A DNA stretch of 41,912 nucleotides from Flavobacteriales bacterium (GCA_024229195.1 JAAESS010000371.1:1-41912); one strand, 5' to 3'; shown: positions 15,555-25,676, numbered from the stretch's first letter. Numbers and translations: made by a program. Notes: a model not told the origin generated them from the letters alone.

Positions 15555-16520
15555 TCAGGTTTTTCGAGTCATTAAACTCTTGGCGAAATTCTTCAATAAT
15601 TCCTGTTTTGTTACATCTAGTGAAAGTGCATCAATTTCAGCTAGGGCTTTCATTGTAAATTTTTGAATTTCTGCCAGAAGTAAGTCTGAAACACCGTATT
15701 TGAGAATGATTGATTTGACTTGAGCAATCTTTTTTTGCTCTTCATCTTCATTCGCATATAGTTTCAGCAAAAGTTCTTGATCGCTAGAATCCGCCAGCTC
15801 TAAAGTTTTAATGTAAAAAAAAGTCTTTTTCCTTTCAATAATATCTCCTCCTATTTTTTTACCAAAATCTTCAGCTCCAAATGTATCCAGATAATCATCT
15901 TGTAACTGAAATGCAATACCAAGGTTCAATCCAAAATTATAAATTCTCTCTTGATCTTGATATGAGGCTTTGCATATGATGGCCCCCATTTTTAAGGAAG
16001 CTCCCACCAATACCGCTGTTTTATAACTGATCATTTTGAGATAGGCATCAAGATCTACTTTGGGCATAGTTTCAAAATCAATATCCATTTGCTGCCCTTC
16101 ACAAACTTCTAACGCAGTTTTATTATAAAGGGCAATCAGAGGTTTGAAAATATCCCCTTCATAATATTCAAGGCGTTGATTTGATTGGATCATCAAGGCA
16201 TCACCTGAAAGTATTCCCGTATTCAAGTCCCATTTTTTATGAACAGTAATTTTACCTCTTCTCAATTCTGCTCGATCCATAATATCATCATGAATCAAAG
16301 TAAAATTGTGAAACATTTCGATAGACAGCGCTGCCTCCATTCCTTCAGAGATATCTCCTCCAAATAAATCGCAACTCATCAATACAAGAATTGGCCGCAT
16401 TCTTTTTCCACCTAAAGACATGATATAATCAATCGGCTTATATAAATTCTTGGGTTCGTTCTTCGTCAAATTCTTGGACATAAAGTTCAAAAATGCCGCT
16501 CTATAGTTTTCGATATTCAC
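15555..16520 (-). CDS. Polyprenyl (farnesyl/geranylgeranyl-type) diphosphate synthetase
   Basis: A 321-residue trans-prenyltransferase that condenses isopentenyl diphosphate onto an allylic diphosphate. The basic GGKRMRP motif (about residue 38) precedes the first aspartate-rich motif DDIMD (about residue 78) and the second, DDYLD (about residue 208). The start is a GTG at 16520; starting there gives the usual family length. Product chain length cannot be fixed by eye. It heads a two-gene operon with a small unknown gene. It provides precursors for quinones, carotenoids or cell-wall lipid. Confidence 0.93.
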   Translation of the reverse strand: MNIENYRAAFLNFMSKNLTKNEPKNLYKPIDYIMSLGGKRMRPILVLMSCDLFGGDISEGMEAALSIEMFHNFTLIHDDIMDRAELRRGKITVHKKWDLNTGILSGDALMIQSNQRLEYYEGDIFKPLIALYNKTALEVCEGQQMDIDFETMPKVDLDAYLKMISYKTAVLVGASLKMGAIICKASYQDQERIYNFGLNLGIAFQLQDDYLDTFGAEDFGKKIGGDIIERKKTFFYIKTLELADSSDQELLLKLYANEDEEQKKIAQVKSIILKYGVSDLLLAEIQKFTMKALAEIDALSLDVTKQELLKNFAKSLMTRKT

Positions 16521-16667
16521 AGTTAATGTTTTGGTAAAAATAATTAATCTACTCGAATAGCCCCGCTAGTTAAGGCTAAAATTCTGTAATTGTTTTGTAT
16601 CACTATTTTGTAACAGATATACTTCTTTGGAGTCTAATAAAAACATTGTTAAAAAATTGTAAACTTT

Positions 16668-16708
16668 GGAAACTTTTTTGGTGTTAATAGTTTCCATGTT
16701 TATATTTG
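16668..16708 (+). promoter_or_regulatory. Promoter with overlapping operator of the efflux operon
   Basis: TTG (16678-16680), 20 bases, then TATATTTG (16701-16708) matches the Bacteroidetes -33/-7 pattern very well. An inverted repeat GGAAACT (16668-16674) / AGTTTCC (16689-16695), with 14 bases between, straddles the -33 element, where a repressor would block RNA polymerase. The -7 box ends 7 bases before the tetR ATG, so the mRNA is probably leaderless or nearly so. Confidence 0.7.
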
Positions 16709-16715
16709 CAAACTT

Positions 16716-17312
16716 ATGAAAGATAAAATTCTGCAGAAATCGGCTGATATGTTTTTGAATTTAGGATTCAAAAGCGTTACCATGGATGACATAGCCGCTA
16801 ACTTGGGTATGTCTAAAAAAACGATATACAGTCATTTTTCATCAAAAAAGAAACTTGTTGAAGCTTCTACATTTTTCGTGTCAGAAAAAGTAAATGAGAC
16901 CATTTGTTCCATTATTGATGCAAAATACGATCCTATTGAGGAGACCTTTACCATCAAATCAATGATCAATAATTTACTGAAAAATGAAAAATCCTCACCA
17001 TCCTATCAACTTCAAAAATATTATCCAAAGATTTTCAAACAAGTCAATGACCAACAATTTGAAGTATTAAAAAGCTGTATAGTGGAAAATTTAAAAAGAG
17101 GTATAGTTGGTGGTTATTATCGTAAAGATATTGACATCGATTTGATCACTCGATTTTATTTTAGCGGCAACATAAGCCTGACCAATCAAGATTTATTTCC
17201 TATGGATAAATATGAAATGTCTTCCTTGAAAGATACATATCTCGATTATCATATCCGGGCAATTGCCACTGAAAAAGGACTTAGAACTTTAAAAAATATT
17301 CTCAAAAAATGA
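16716..17312 (+). CDS. TetR/AcrR family repressor of the efflux operon
   Basis: A 198-residue regulator with a standard TetR N-terminal helix-turn-helix (residues 5-45: FLNLGFKSVTMDDIAANLGMSKKTIYSHF) and a divergent helical ligand-binding domain. It is the first gene of a four-gene operon, overlapping the tolC-type gene by 4 bases (ATGA). That position makes it the likely local repressor, acting at the dyad GGAAACT-N14-AGTTTCC in its own promoter. The inducer is unknown. Confidence 0.93.
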   Translation: MKDKILQKSADMFLNLGFKSVTMDDIAANLGMSKKTIYSHFSSKKKLVEASTFFVSEKVNETICSIIDAKYDPIEETFTIKSMINNLLKNEKSSPSYQLQKYYPKIFKQVNDQQFEVLKSCIVENLKRGIVGGYYRKDIDIDLITRFYFSGNISLTNQDLFPMDKYEMSSLKDTYLDYHIRAIATEKGLRTLKNILKK

Positions 17313-18646
17313 AAAAATTATACCCCTTGTTGTTGCTTACATTATTGAGTATTTCGATAAAAGCACAAGAAACATATTCGTTATCGCTTGATGAGGCCAT
17401 ACAATATGCCTTGGAAAACAACTATACAGTGAGAAATGCTGCCCTGGATATTGAAGCGGCCGAGAAACAAAAATGGGAAGCTACCTCTTTTGGACTTCCT
17501 CAAATAGATGCAGGTATTGATTATCAGAACTGGATCAAACAACAAGTTTCTTTTATCCCTTCAGAAATCATCGGTGGTGACCCCGGAGAATTTACCCCGG
17601 TTGTTTTTGGAACTAAGCAGAATATGAATGCAAAGGTAACTGTTAATCAATTGATCTTTGATGGTTCTTATCTCGTTGGATTGCAATCAGCCAAAACATT
17701 TCTCATGATATCAAATCTGGCTAAAGAAAAAACAGATCAAACCATTAGAGAAGCTGTGATCAATGCGTATGGCAACGTTGTTGTGGCTCAAGAAACTTTA
17801 GAAATTCTTTATAAGAATAAAGAAGTCCTTGAGAAAAACTTAAACGAAACCAGAATTTTACTCCAAAACGGATTTGCTGAAGAGCAAGATTTTGAGCAAC
17901 AACAGATCACCTTGTCAAGTATCGATAACGAAATAAACAGGTCTTCGAGACTTGAGGTTATTTCCAAACAAGCCTTGAATATAACATTGGGTCTGCCAAT
18001 TGAATCACAAGTTGAACTTACAGAAAACTTAGAAGGTTTAGCCTTAAAAAGTACTGACCTGCAGATTTTATATTCAGATTTTGATCTTGAAAATCATGTA
18101 GATTTCAGGATCGCTGACAATCAGGTATTATCTGATGAATTACTGGTGAAATTTGAAAAAAGTAAAAGTATTCCTTCGATAAATGCTTTTGTAAACTACA
18201 ATACTTTTCAATACGGGAATAATTTAATTTTCTTCGAAAATTTTGATGAAAATTGGTTTGATTCGTCGCTTTTTGGCATCAGCATGAAAATCCCTGTGTT
18301 TAGTAGTTTACAAAGAAGTTCAAGAACACAGCAGGCAAAAATCAATTTGATGCAATCAGAGATTGATAAATATGAAGTCTCTGAAAATCTAAAACTTCAA
18401 GTCAGTACTGCAAAAAATAAATACCAGTTTTCACTTGATCAGTTTCAAACATCCAAAAAAAATCTGGCACTGGCAGAAAGTATTGCTGAAAAAGAGCAAA
18501 TTAAATTTTTTGAGGGTCTGAGTACAAGTATAGACCTTACCAACACACAAAATCAATTGTTTGGATCTCAACAAGATTATATCCAATCGATCCTTGAAAT
18601 TATACAATCTAAAGTCGAATTAGAAAATGCACTTAACCTATTTTAA
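17309..18646 (+). CDS. TolC family outer-membrane efflux protein
   Basis: A 445-residue outer-membrane channel for a tripartite pump. A signal peptide (MKKLYPLLLLTLLSISIKAQ) is followed by two copies of the OEP repeat, each with long coiled-coil helices. The first begins LSLDEAIQYALENNYTVRNA, and the second includes FEKSKSIPSINAFVNYN. Length is normal. It sits between the tetR-type gene (4-base overlap) and the lipoprotein adaptor gene (1-base gap). Confidence 0.94.
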   Translation: MKKLYPLLLLTLLSISIKAQETYSLSLDEAIQYALENNYTVRNAALDIEAAEKQKWEATSFGLPQIDAGIDYQNWIKQQVSFIPSEIIGGDPGEFTPVVFGTKQNMNAKVTVNQLIFDGSYLVGLQSAKTFLMISNLAKEKTDQTIREAVINAYGNVVVAQETLEILYKNKEVLEKNLNETRILLQNGFAEEQDFEQQQITLSSIDNEINRSSRLEVISKQALNITLGLPIESQVELTENLEGLALKSTDLQILYSDFDLENHVDFRIADNQVLSDELLVKFEKSKSIPSINAFVNYNTFQYGNNLIFFENFDENWFDSSLFGISMKIPVFSSLQRSSRTQQAKINLMQSEIDKYEVSENLKLQVSTAKNKYQFSLDQFQTSKKNLALAESIAEKEQIKFFEGLSTSIDLTNTQNQLFGSQQDYIQSILEIIQSKVELENALNLF

Positions 18647-18647
18647 A

Positions 18648-19823
18648 ATGAAAAATATATTAACCCTGATTATAATAACACTTATACTGGCATCTTGTGG
18701 AGATGACAAAAAACTAAGTGTTGATGATGTCATAGAATCTCAAAATATTGAAACAATTCGAGCAAAAAAGGCTGAATTAGTTACTGAGCAGAACCTGATC
18801 AAACAAGAAATTAAAAAACTTGATATCGTTATATCTGAACTGGATGCAGGAAAGAAGATTCCTTTGATCACCACTTTTCAACTGGAAGAATCACAGTTCA
18901 AGCATTTTCTTGAATTACAAGGAAATGTCACGACTAAAAATCTATTGATGATCTACCCTGAATATTCCGGTGTACTTACCAATGTTTATGTCAAAGAAGG
19001 TCAAAAAGTAAGAAAAGGAGAGGTGCTTGCCAGAATTGATGATGGCGGATTAAGCCAGCAATTAGCTCAATTGAAAATTCAGTCTGAATTAGCCAAAACC
19101 ACCTTTGAGAGACAACAAAGATTATGGGATCAGAAGATTGGTAGTGAAATGCAATATTTACAGGCCAAATCAAATTATGAGTCGCAAGACCAAGCCATAG
19201 CACAGCTGGAGCAACAAGTGGCCAAAACAATTGTTAGAGCCCCATTTTCAGGAACGATTGATGATGTTCTTACCGAACAGGGAAGTGTCGTGATGCCCGG
19301 ACAGTCTGAATTGATGCGTATCGTAAATTTAGACAACATGTATATTGTGACAGATGTTCCGGAAAAATACATCTCTCAAATTACACGAGATAAAAAAGTA
19401 GAGGTTGAATTTCCGATCTTAGGTAAAAAGATTGATTCCAAAGTAAGACAGGTTGGCTATTTTATCAATCCTAACAACAGAACCTTTAAGGTTGAAATAT
19501 CCATACCCAATAAAGAACGGTCCATCAAACCTAACCTTACGGCCAAACTAAAAATCAATGACTACACCAATGAAAATGCCTTACTGATCCCGCAAGGAAT
19601 CATATCTGAAAATGCCAGCGGAGAACAATATATCTATGTCATTAAGGATAAAGTCGGTAATGACGAGGCAGTAGCAGAAAAAACTGTCATAGAAACGGGT
19701 CTTACCCAGGGTGATTTGATCGAAGTAACCAGTGGCTTAGAAAAAGGAGATGAAATTGTCATGGAGGGAGCACGAAGTGTCAATGATGGACAAAAAGTCA
19801 AAATAATCAACCAAGATTCCTAA
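18648..19823 (+). CDS. RND efflux periplasmic adaptor (membrane-fusion lipoprotein)
   Basis: A 391-residue periplasmic adaptor linking the RND permease to the TolC-type channel. ATG 18648 gives a lipoprotein signal with lipobox LASC; an upstream in-frame ATG at 18627 lies inside the tolC-type gene and is less likely. A coiled-coil hairpin with lipoyl half-motifs is visible (GVLTNVYVKEGQKVRKGEVLARID and IVRAPFSGTIDDVLTEQGSVVMPG), then beta-barrel and membrane-proximal domains. The gap to the permease gene is 3 bases. Confidence 0.93.
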   Translation: MKNILTLIIITLILASCGDDKKLSVDDVIESQNIETIRAKKAELVTEQNLIKQEIKKLDIVISELDAGKKIPLITTFQLEESQFKHFLELQGNVTTKNLLMIYPEYSGVLTNVYVKEGQKVRKGEVLARIDDGGLSQQLAQLKIQSELAKTTFERQQRLWDQKIGSEMQYLQAKSNYESQDQAIAQLEQQVAKTIVRAPFSGTIDDVLTEQGSVVMPGQSELMRIVNLDNMYIVTDVPEKYISQITRDKKVEVEFPILGKKIDSKVRQVGYFINPNNRTFKVEISIPNKERSIKPNLTAKLKINDYTNENALLIPQGIISENASGEQYIYVIKDKVGNDEAVAEKTVIETGLTQGDLIEVTSGLEKGDEIVMEGARSVNDGQKVKIINQDS

Positions 19824-19826
19824 ATT

Positions 19827-22800
19827 ATGGTAAAACAGAAAAAAGTACTTGATAAGGAATTTGGTTTATCCTCGTGGGCCATTAATAACAAAACGACCAT
19901 CTATGTTGTTATCTTGATCATTCTCTTTTCAGGATTGTCTTCCTATAACAATATGCCAAGAGAAAGTTTTCCGGAGGTAAAAGAAACTAAAATATATATC
20001 AGTTCGATTTATCCGGGAAATACAGCAGAGGATGTTGAAAAACTATTGACCGATCCTATTGAAGAAAAGCTCAAAACAGTAAGTAATGTGGTTGAAATTA
20101 CCTCTACTTCTCAAGAGGATTATTCTATGGTTATCGTAGAATTTGATGAAAACATAAGTGTCGATGCAGCAAAGCAAAAGGTGAAAGACGAAATTGATTC
20201 AGAGACCGCCGGAGAAGATTGGCCAACGTTTAATGGTGCTAAAGTTGAACCCAATGTCTTTGAGTTGACTCTTTCTGAGGAAATGCCTATTCTCAACATC
20301 AATATATCGGGAGACTACCCTGTTGAGCAGCTCAAAAGGTTTGCCGAGTATCTGGAGGATGAAATAGAAAGTCTTTCTGAAATCAAGCAGGCTGATATTA
20401 GAGGCGCCCAGGAAAAAGAGGTTGAAATTGCAGTTGACATCTATAAAATGATGGCCGCTAAGGTAAGTTTTGATGATGTCATCAATGCTATAAACCGCGG
20501 AAATATAACGATGTCTGCAGGTAATCTTGTTTCAAGTGGTCAGCGTCGTACGATCAGGATCATCGGCGAAATTGAGCGTCCATCAGAACTAAACTCTTTT
20601 GTAGTAAAGTCTGAAAATAATAGTCCCATATACTTAAAAGATGTTGCAGATGTTTCCTTTAAAGAAAAGGAACGAACAACCTACGCAAGAGAATTTGGAG
20701 ATGTTGTTGTGATGCTCGATGTTAAAAAAAGATCTGGAAAAAATATGGTAGCTGCTGCCGAAAAAATACAAGAAATTGTTGAAGATGCAAGAATTAATGT
20801 GTTTCCAAGTGACCTAAAGATTACAATTACCAATGATCAATCTCCCAAAACCATTGGACAAGTAGATGATTTGGTTAATAATATTGTATTTGGAATTATT
20901 TTGGTGGTGACCGTTTTAATGTTCTTTTTAGGGTTTAGAAATGCACTCTTCGTTGGTTTTGCAATACCAATGTCAATGCTCATGTCATTGATGATCCTGG
21001 ATGCTTTGGGTTATTCTATGAATACGATGGTTCTTTTTGGACTGATCATGGGGCTTGGTATGTTAGTGGATAATGGAATCGTTGTGGTAGAGAATGTTTA
21101 TCGACTGATGGATGAGGAAGGAATGGAGCGAAAAGAAGCTGCAAAAAAAGGTATCAGCGAAATTGCATTCCCGATCATCATTTCAACAGCCACAACTATA
21201 GCAGCTTTTATTCCACTCGGATTATGGCCGGGCATTATGGGAGACTTTATGATATACCTTCCAATCACACTATCGGTGGTGCTGGGGTCATCACTTTTCG
21301 TTGCGATATTTTTTAATTCAGTAATGGTTTCTCAGTTTATGAGTACTGAAGACAAAGATATGTCTCCAAGAAATATATACACCATAACCGGCATATTGGC
21401 TCTGTTTGGAATTCTAATCATGTTCATTGGAGGACAATACAAGATATTTGGTTCACTTATGCTAACTACTGCTATTTTACTATGGATATACAGATTAGTA
21501 CTAAGAAAAATGGCAAAATATTTTCAGAATCATATTTTATCCAAATGGGAAATTTGGTATGAAAAGACCTTGACATCAGCACTAAGGGGCTGGAAACCAT
21601 TGACAATTGCTATTGGAACAGTTGTATTGTTGCTTTTGGCCTTTGGAGGTTTTGGTAAATCAGTTGAGACTCAAAGAACCAAAGTTGAATTTTTTCCTGA
21701 TAATGTTCCGAATCAGATCATTGTTTATATTGAATATCCGCAAGGAACCGATATTGAAAAAACAAATAAGATCACTCAAGAAATTGAATCACGGGTATAT
21801 TTATTTCTAAATGCAGATGAATACCGTGATAATGATTATAATTTTATGGTAGAAAGCACTGTTGCTCAGGTAGGAGAAGGAGCTGGTAATCCTCAAACAG
21901 ATGCAGGTTCAGCCGCAGAGATGCCTCATAAATCGAAAATTACCGCTTCTATGCGTGAATTTAAGTACAGAAAGGGCTTGGATAGTGAAAAACTAAGACA
22001 GGAAATTCAGGAAGCACTCGTAGGTATTTATCCAGGAGTAGCTATTAGTGTTGAAAAAGACGCGAATGGTCCACCTGCAGGGTATCCGATAAATATAGAA
22101 ATTGAAGGAGATGACTATGCCGAACTAATTCAAACGGCTGAAAAGATGAAAGATTTTCTCAATATGCAAAGCATTCAAGGCATAGATGAATTGAAAATTG
22201 ATGTCAATCGATCAAAACCTTCAATGTATGTGAACATAGACAGAAGAAAAGCCGGTGAGCTGGGAGTTACAGCAGGTCAGGTGGGTCAGCAATTGAGAAA
22301 TTCGATCTTTGGATCAAAGGCAGGTATTTACAAAGAAGATGGCGAGGATTACGATATCTATGTCAGATTCAATGAAATGGATAAATATAACAAAAGCGCC
22401 ATTTTCAATCAGAAAATTACCTTTAGAGATCCTGCGACAGGTAAAATCAAAGAGATTCCGGTTTCTGCTGTAACAAATCAAAAAAATAACTCAGGATTTA
22501 GTGCGATCAAACATAAAGATGCAAAAAGAGTGGTCACCTTATATTCTGCATTGTCACCAGGTTTTACAGATGCTGGAGCCATCGTCAATAAAATTCAGTC
22601 TGAAATGGAAGGGTTTTCGGATCTTCCAACAGGTGTGGAAATTGACTATACAGGACAAATTGAGGAGCAGAATAAGCAAATGACTTTTTTAATAGGAGCC
22701 TTCTTTTCAGGTCTCGGGTTGATCTTTTTAATTTTGATCTTACAATTTAATTCAGTGTCGAAACCTGGAATTATTATGTTGGCAATTTTTCTGAGTCTAA

Positions 22801-23309
22801 TCGGCGTTTTCGGCGGGCTCATCATTACAGGAAAACCTTTTGTGATCATGATGACCATGGTAGGGATCATTTCACTTGCCGGAATTGTGGTGAATAATGG
22901 AGTGGTACTTCTTGATTATACCCAGTTATTGATCGATAGAAAAAAAGCAGAGTTACAGCTTGACGAAGATGATTATCTGGATAATGAAAATTTACTGAAT
23001 AGTATTATAAAAGCCGGAAAAGCAAGATTAAGACCCGTTCTACTGACAGCTATTACGACAATATTAGGTTTGATTCCATTAGCAATTGGTTTCAATATAA
23101 ATTTCTATACCCTATTTACTGAATTCGATCCGCAAATCTATATAGGAGGTGATAATGTTATTTTTTGGGGTCCTTTAGCTAAAACGGTTATTTATGGTTT
23201 ATTGGTAGCTACTTTTTTAACTTTAGTTGTGGTTCCCATCCTCTTTTACCTGATCACAAGATTTAAGATGTGGATGAGAACAAAAACTCAAACTCGAATG
23301 GCGGCATAA
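19827..23309 (+). CDS. RND efflux transporter permease
   Basis: A 1160-residue inner-membrane proton-driven exporter of the AcrB type with 12 transmembrane segments and two large periplasmic domains. The first helix and docking region (GNTAEDVEKLLTDPIEEKL) are typical. In TM4 the AcrB aspartate pair D407-D408 is D415-N416 here (LVDNGIVVVENV). In TM10 the AcrB lysine K940 is replaced by asparagine (VVNNGVVLLDY, about N1023). The proton relay therefore differs from AcrB. Length is about 110 residues above AcrB, partly from a soluble stretch near residues 510-560. The substrate is unknown. It is the last gene of the tetR-tolC-MFP-RND operon. Confidence 0.95.
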   Translation: MVKQKKVLDKEFGLSSWAINNKTTIYVVILIILFSGLSSYNNMPRESFPEVKETKIYISSIYPGNTAEDVEKLLTDPIEEKLKTVSNVVEITSTSQEDYSMVIVEFDENISVDAAKQKVKDEIDSETAGEDWPTFNGAKVEPNVFELTLSEEMPILNINISGDYPVEQLKRFAEYLEDEIESLSEIKQADIRGAQEKEVEIAVDIYKMMAAKVSFDDVINAINRGNITMSAGNLVSSGQRRTIRIIGEIERPSELNSFVVKSENNSPIYLKDVADVSFKEKERTTYAREFGDVVVMLDVKKRSGKNMVAAAEKIQEIVEDARINVFPSDLKITITNDQSPKTIGQVDDLVNNIVFGIILVVTVLMFFLGFRNALFVGFAIPMSMLMSLMILDALGYSMNTMVLFGLIMGLGMLVDNGIVVVENVYRLMDEEGMERKEAAKKGISEIAFPIIISTATTIAAFIPLGLWPGIMGDFMIYLPITLSVVLGSSLFVAIFFNSVMVSQFMSTEDKDMSPRNIYTITGILALFGILIMFIGGQYKIFGSLMLTTAILLWIYRLVLRKMAKYFQNHILSKWEIWYEKTLTSALRGWKPLTIAIGTVVLLLLAFGGFGKSVETQRTKVEFFPDNVPNQIIVYIEYPQGTDIEKTNKITQEIESRVYLFLNADEYRDNDYNFMVESTVAQVGEGAGNPQTDAGSAAEMPHKSKITASMREFKYRKGLDSEKLRQEIQEALVGIYPGVAISVEKDANGPPAGYPINIEIEGDDYAELIQTAEKMKDFLNMQSIQGIDELKIDVNRSKPSMYVNIDRRKAGELGVTAGQVGQQLRNSIFGSKAGIYKEDGEDYDIYVRFNEMDKYNKSAIFNQKITFRDPATGKIKEIPVSAVTNQKNNSGFSAIKHKDAKRVVTLYSALSPGFTDAGAIVNKIQSEMEGFSDLPTGVEIDYTGQIEEQNKQMTFLIGAFFSGLGLIFLILILQFNSVSKPGIIMLAIFLSLIGVFGGLIITGKPFVIMMTMVGIISLAGIVVNNGVVLLDYTQLLIDRKKAELQLDEDDYLDNENLLNSIIKAGKARLRPVLLTAITTILGLIPLAIGFNINFYTLFTEFDPQIYIGGDNVIFWGPLAKTVIYGLLVATFLTLVVVPILFYLITRFKMWMRTKTQTRMAA

Positions 23310-23335
23310 ATTACTGGCCCTAAGAAATTATAGTT

Positions 23336-23381
23336 AAAATGTGAAATGAATTTTGTTCAACACAAGTTCATTTCACATTTT
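23336..23381. terminator. Bidirectional terminator between efflux operon and patatin gene
   Basis: Perfect 15-bp inverted repeat (23336-23350 with 23367-23381, core TGTGAAATGAA / TTCATTTCACA) with a 16-base loop, ending in A and T runs. It lies between two convergent genes and suits both. Confidence 0.75.
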
Positions 23382-23444
23382 CATTTTATAAATCTTTATA
23401 CTTTGAACAAAGAAGAGAAATTTAAATGAAGACCTGCATTAATC

Positions 23445-25676
23445 CTAGAACCAGAAACCTACATTGATATACCAATAATTTTGACTGTTATCAGGATTCC
23501 AGGAATAGACAAGCTCAATAGGGCCAATAATGGTATTCACACCATAACCGGCTGCATATCCTAATTTTGTATCTTCAAATATTCGCCCATCATTCCAAAT
23601 ATCATCATTAATCCTACCAAGATTTCCTGTAAAAGACAGAAAATTCTTTTTGAACAATTCAACTCTGGCTGTAAGTGCTGTTCTTAAAAATGCAGATTCG
23701 TTTAATTCAGCAAAACCATATCCATAGAAGGGTACGAAAGTATTGATATAATTTTCATTATAACCTCCGAGATGATAGTCCAGCACCAAATTATCATTAT
23801 TCCCAATGGTGACTCCAGCTTCTGAAATAATTTGAAAGGTGAGTTTGTCAAAAAATGTATGTGCAAATCCAACCCTCCCGAATAATTGAGAAAATGGAGT
23901 GAAGTTTTCATTATAATCACTTGAAGTACCATAAAGAATGTATTCAGAATTGAAAAAGACACCTTTTTTTGGAAAGTATTTGGTATCATAAGTGTCTAGC
24001 ATGATCTTTCCAAAAGCATTAAAAAAATGGCTTCGTTCAAAATAGATCCTGTTGGTCTGATCGTCAACTATTTCATCTGTAAAAGTATTCAAAAATTTAT
24101 GTTCGATCCCGATTCTGAAGGCCCATCGATCTTTGATGGTTGATTGAAGGAACAATCTGGTTGTAAAATCTATATAACGAATAGGTATCTTTAACCCTGA
24201 GTCCGAGGCATCATTTTTTGAAATTGGAAGTGTGCTGCTTACTATATCCGTCTTAAAAGTATTATATCTTGTATTCAATCCAAAACTCCAATTAAAACCA
24301 TTATCATAAAAGTAATCGATATTATATCTGATATTATCTCCAACAACAAAATCAGCTGAAATAAAGTCATTCTTAAAAAATAAATGCTTGTTTGTGAAAT
24401 TCACTAGAATCCCTGTTTTATAAAGATCATCATAATGAGCCCCAAATTGAATTAAGGTCTCCTCGGTATTTTCAGTGACTTCAAACTCAACACTAAGTCC
24501 TCCCTCAATCGGAATAAACTTATAAAAGATACTTTCAAAATTCCCTGTTGCTGTTAAGACATCAATCCCTCTCATAAAGTCCTTTCGACTGATGGTTTCA
24601 TTCTTTTCAAGCCCTAATTTTTTGATACAGTACTGATCAGTATAATTCCTGTTGCCCTTGATCAATATTTCTTTGAATGTAAATTCATCTGTAAATGTAT
24701 AGGCCTCGATAGATCTCTCTCGTACACCTCCTTTTTGTCTGATGGCTAATTCTTTTAGCTGATCTTCTACCTTTTCCATGGCAAGATCTCCTCTTTTCAT
24801 GATCTCTTCACTCTCGTCAAATGAAAATGTTGTGAATTCATCTAAATCAGGTCTTATGTATAAATCTGACTGCTCAATTTTCTCATCCCATTTATTATAC
24901 ATTTGAAAACCTGCAATCTGCATTAGTATTTCTGGAAGTGTATTGAGGTTCTCAATATCTTTAAGACCCGCGGACACATTAACCCCAATGATATAATCTA
25001 CCCCTTTTTCCTTCATTTTTTCGACAGGGAAATTATCCACAATTCCTCCATCCACCAATACCTTACCGTCAACCTTTACAGGTGTCAATAGTCCGGGAAA
25101 TGAACCACTTGCCCTAATCGCCTCCGGTAAGAACCCTTTGTCCAATACGACCTCCTCTCCAGTTTCCAGGTTGGTAGCAATACAAAAGAACGGGATATCC
25201 AATTCACTAAAATCATCTACTTGATGAACATGCTCCGTAAGTTGAGAAAATATATTAAAAGCATTCTGGCCTTTGGAAACAGCAGAAGGTAATTCAATCT
25301 TCCTTTTTACCAATGGCAAAGAAATAGCGTATTTCCCATCATTCTCCTTCTGATAAAATGAGGATACTTCTCGAGGTAAGTCGTCTCGAACAAGACCATC
25401 AAGATCATAAACATGAAGGACTGAATCTAGCTCTTTAGCACTGTAGCCAGAGGCATAGAGTCCTCCGATTATAGCACCCATGCTGGTCCCCGCTATATAA
25501 TCAACTCTGACACCGGCTTCCTCCAGTTTTTTTAAGACACTTACATGTGCAAATCCTTTTGCCCCTCCACCACTTAAAACAAGACCTACTTTTATATCTT
25601 TTTCAACAGACGACACCTCCTGAGCCCCAAGAGAAGTCATCATGACTAAACATAAAATCAAAAGAAAATATTTCAT
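23445..25676 (-). CDS. Patatin-like phospholipase with C-terminal outer-membrane barrel
   Basis: A 743-residue exported protein resembling type Vd autotransporters (PlpD-like). A signal peptide (ending LGAQ) precedes a patatin catalytic domain: oxyanion-hole GGGAKG at residues 36-41, the nucleophile serine in GTSMG at 63-67 and the catalytic aspartate in DGG near residue 210. A POTRA-like segment follows (EILIKGNRNYTDQYCIKK), then a barrel of alternating aromatic strands ending WYINVGFWF. The expected activity is phospholipase/esterase, probably presented at the cell surface. It overlaps the uvrC stop by 4 bases, so the two are co-transcribed. Confidence 0.9.
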   Translation of the reverse strand: MKYFLLILCLVMMTSLGAQEVSSVEKDIKVGLVLSGGGAKGFAHVSVLKKLEEAGVRVDYIAGTSMGAIIGGLYASGYSAKELDSVLHVYDLDGLVRDDLPREVSSFYQKENDGKYAISLPLVKRKIELPSAVSKGQNAFNIFSQLTEHVHQVDDFSELDIPFFCIATNLETGEEVVLDKGFLPEAIRASGSFPGLLTPVKVDGKVLVDGGIVDNFPVEKMKEKGVDYIIGVNVSAGLKDIENLNTLPEILMQIAGFQMYNKWDEKIEQSDLYIRPDLDEFTTFSFDESEEIMKRGDLAMEKVEDQLKELAIRQKGGVRERSIEAYTFTDEFTFKEILIKGNRNYTDQYCIKKLGLEKNETISRKDFMRGIDVLTATGNFESIFYKFIPIEGGLSVEFEVTENTEETLIQFGAHYDDLYKTGILVNFTNKHLFFKNDFISADFVVGDNIRYNIDYFYDNGFNWSFGLNTRYNTFKTDIVSSTLPISKNDASDSGLKIPIRYIDFTTRLFLQSTIKDRWAFRIGIEHKFLNTFTDEIVDDQTNRIYFERSHFFNAFGKIMLDTYDTKYFPKKGVFFNSEYILYGTSSDYNENFTPFSQLFGRVGFAHTFFDKLTFQIISEAGVTIGNNDNLVLDYHLGGYNENYINTFVPFYGYGFAELNESAFLRTALTARVELFKKNFLSFTGNLGRINDDIWNDGRIFEDTKLGYAAGYGVNTIIGPIELVYSWNPDNSQNYWYINVGFWF

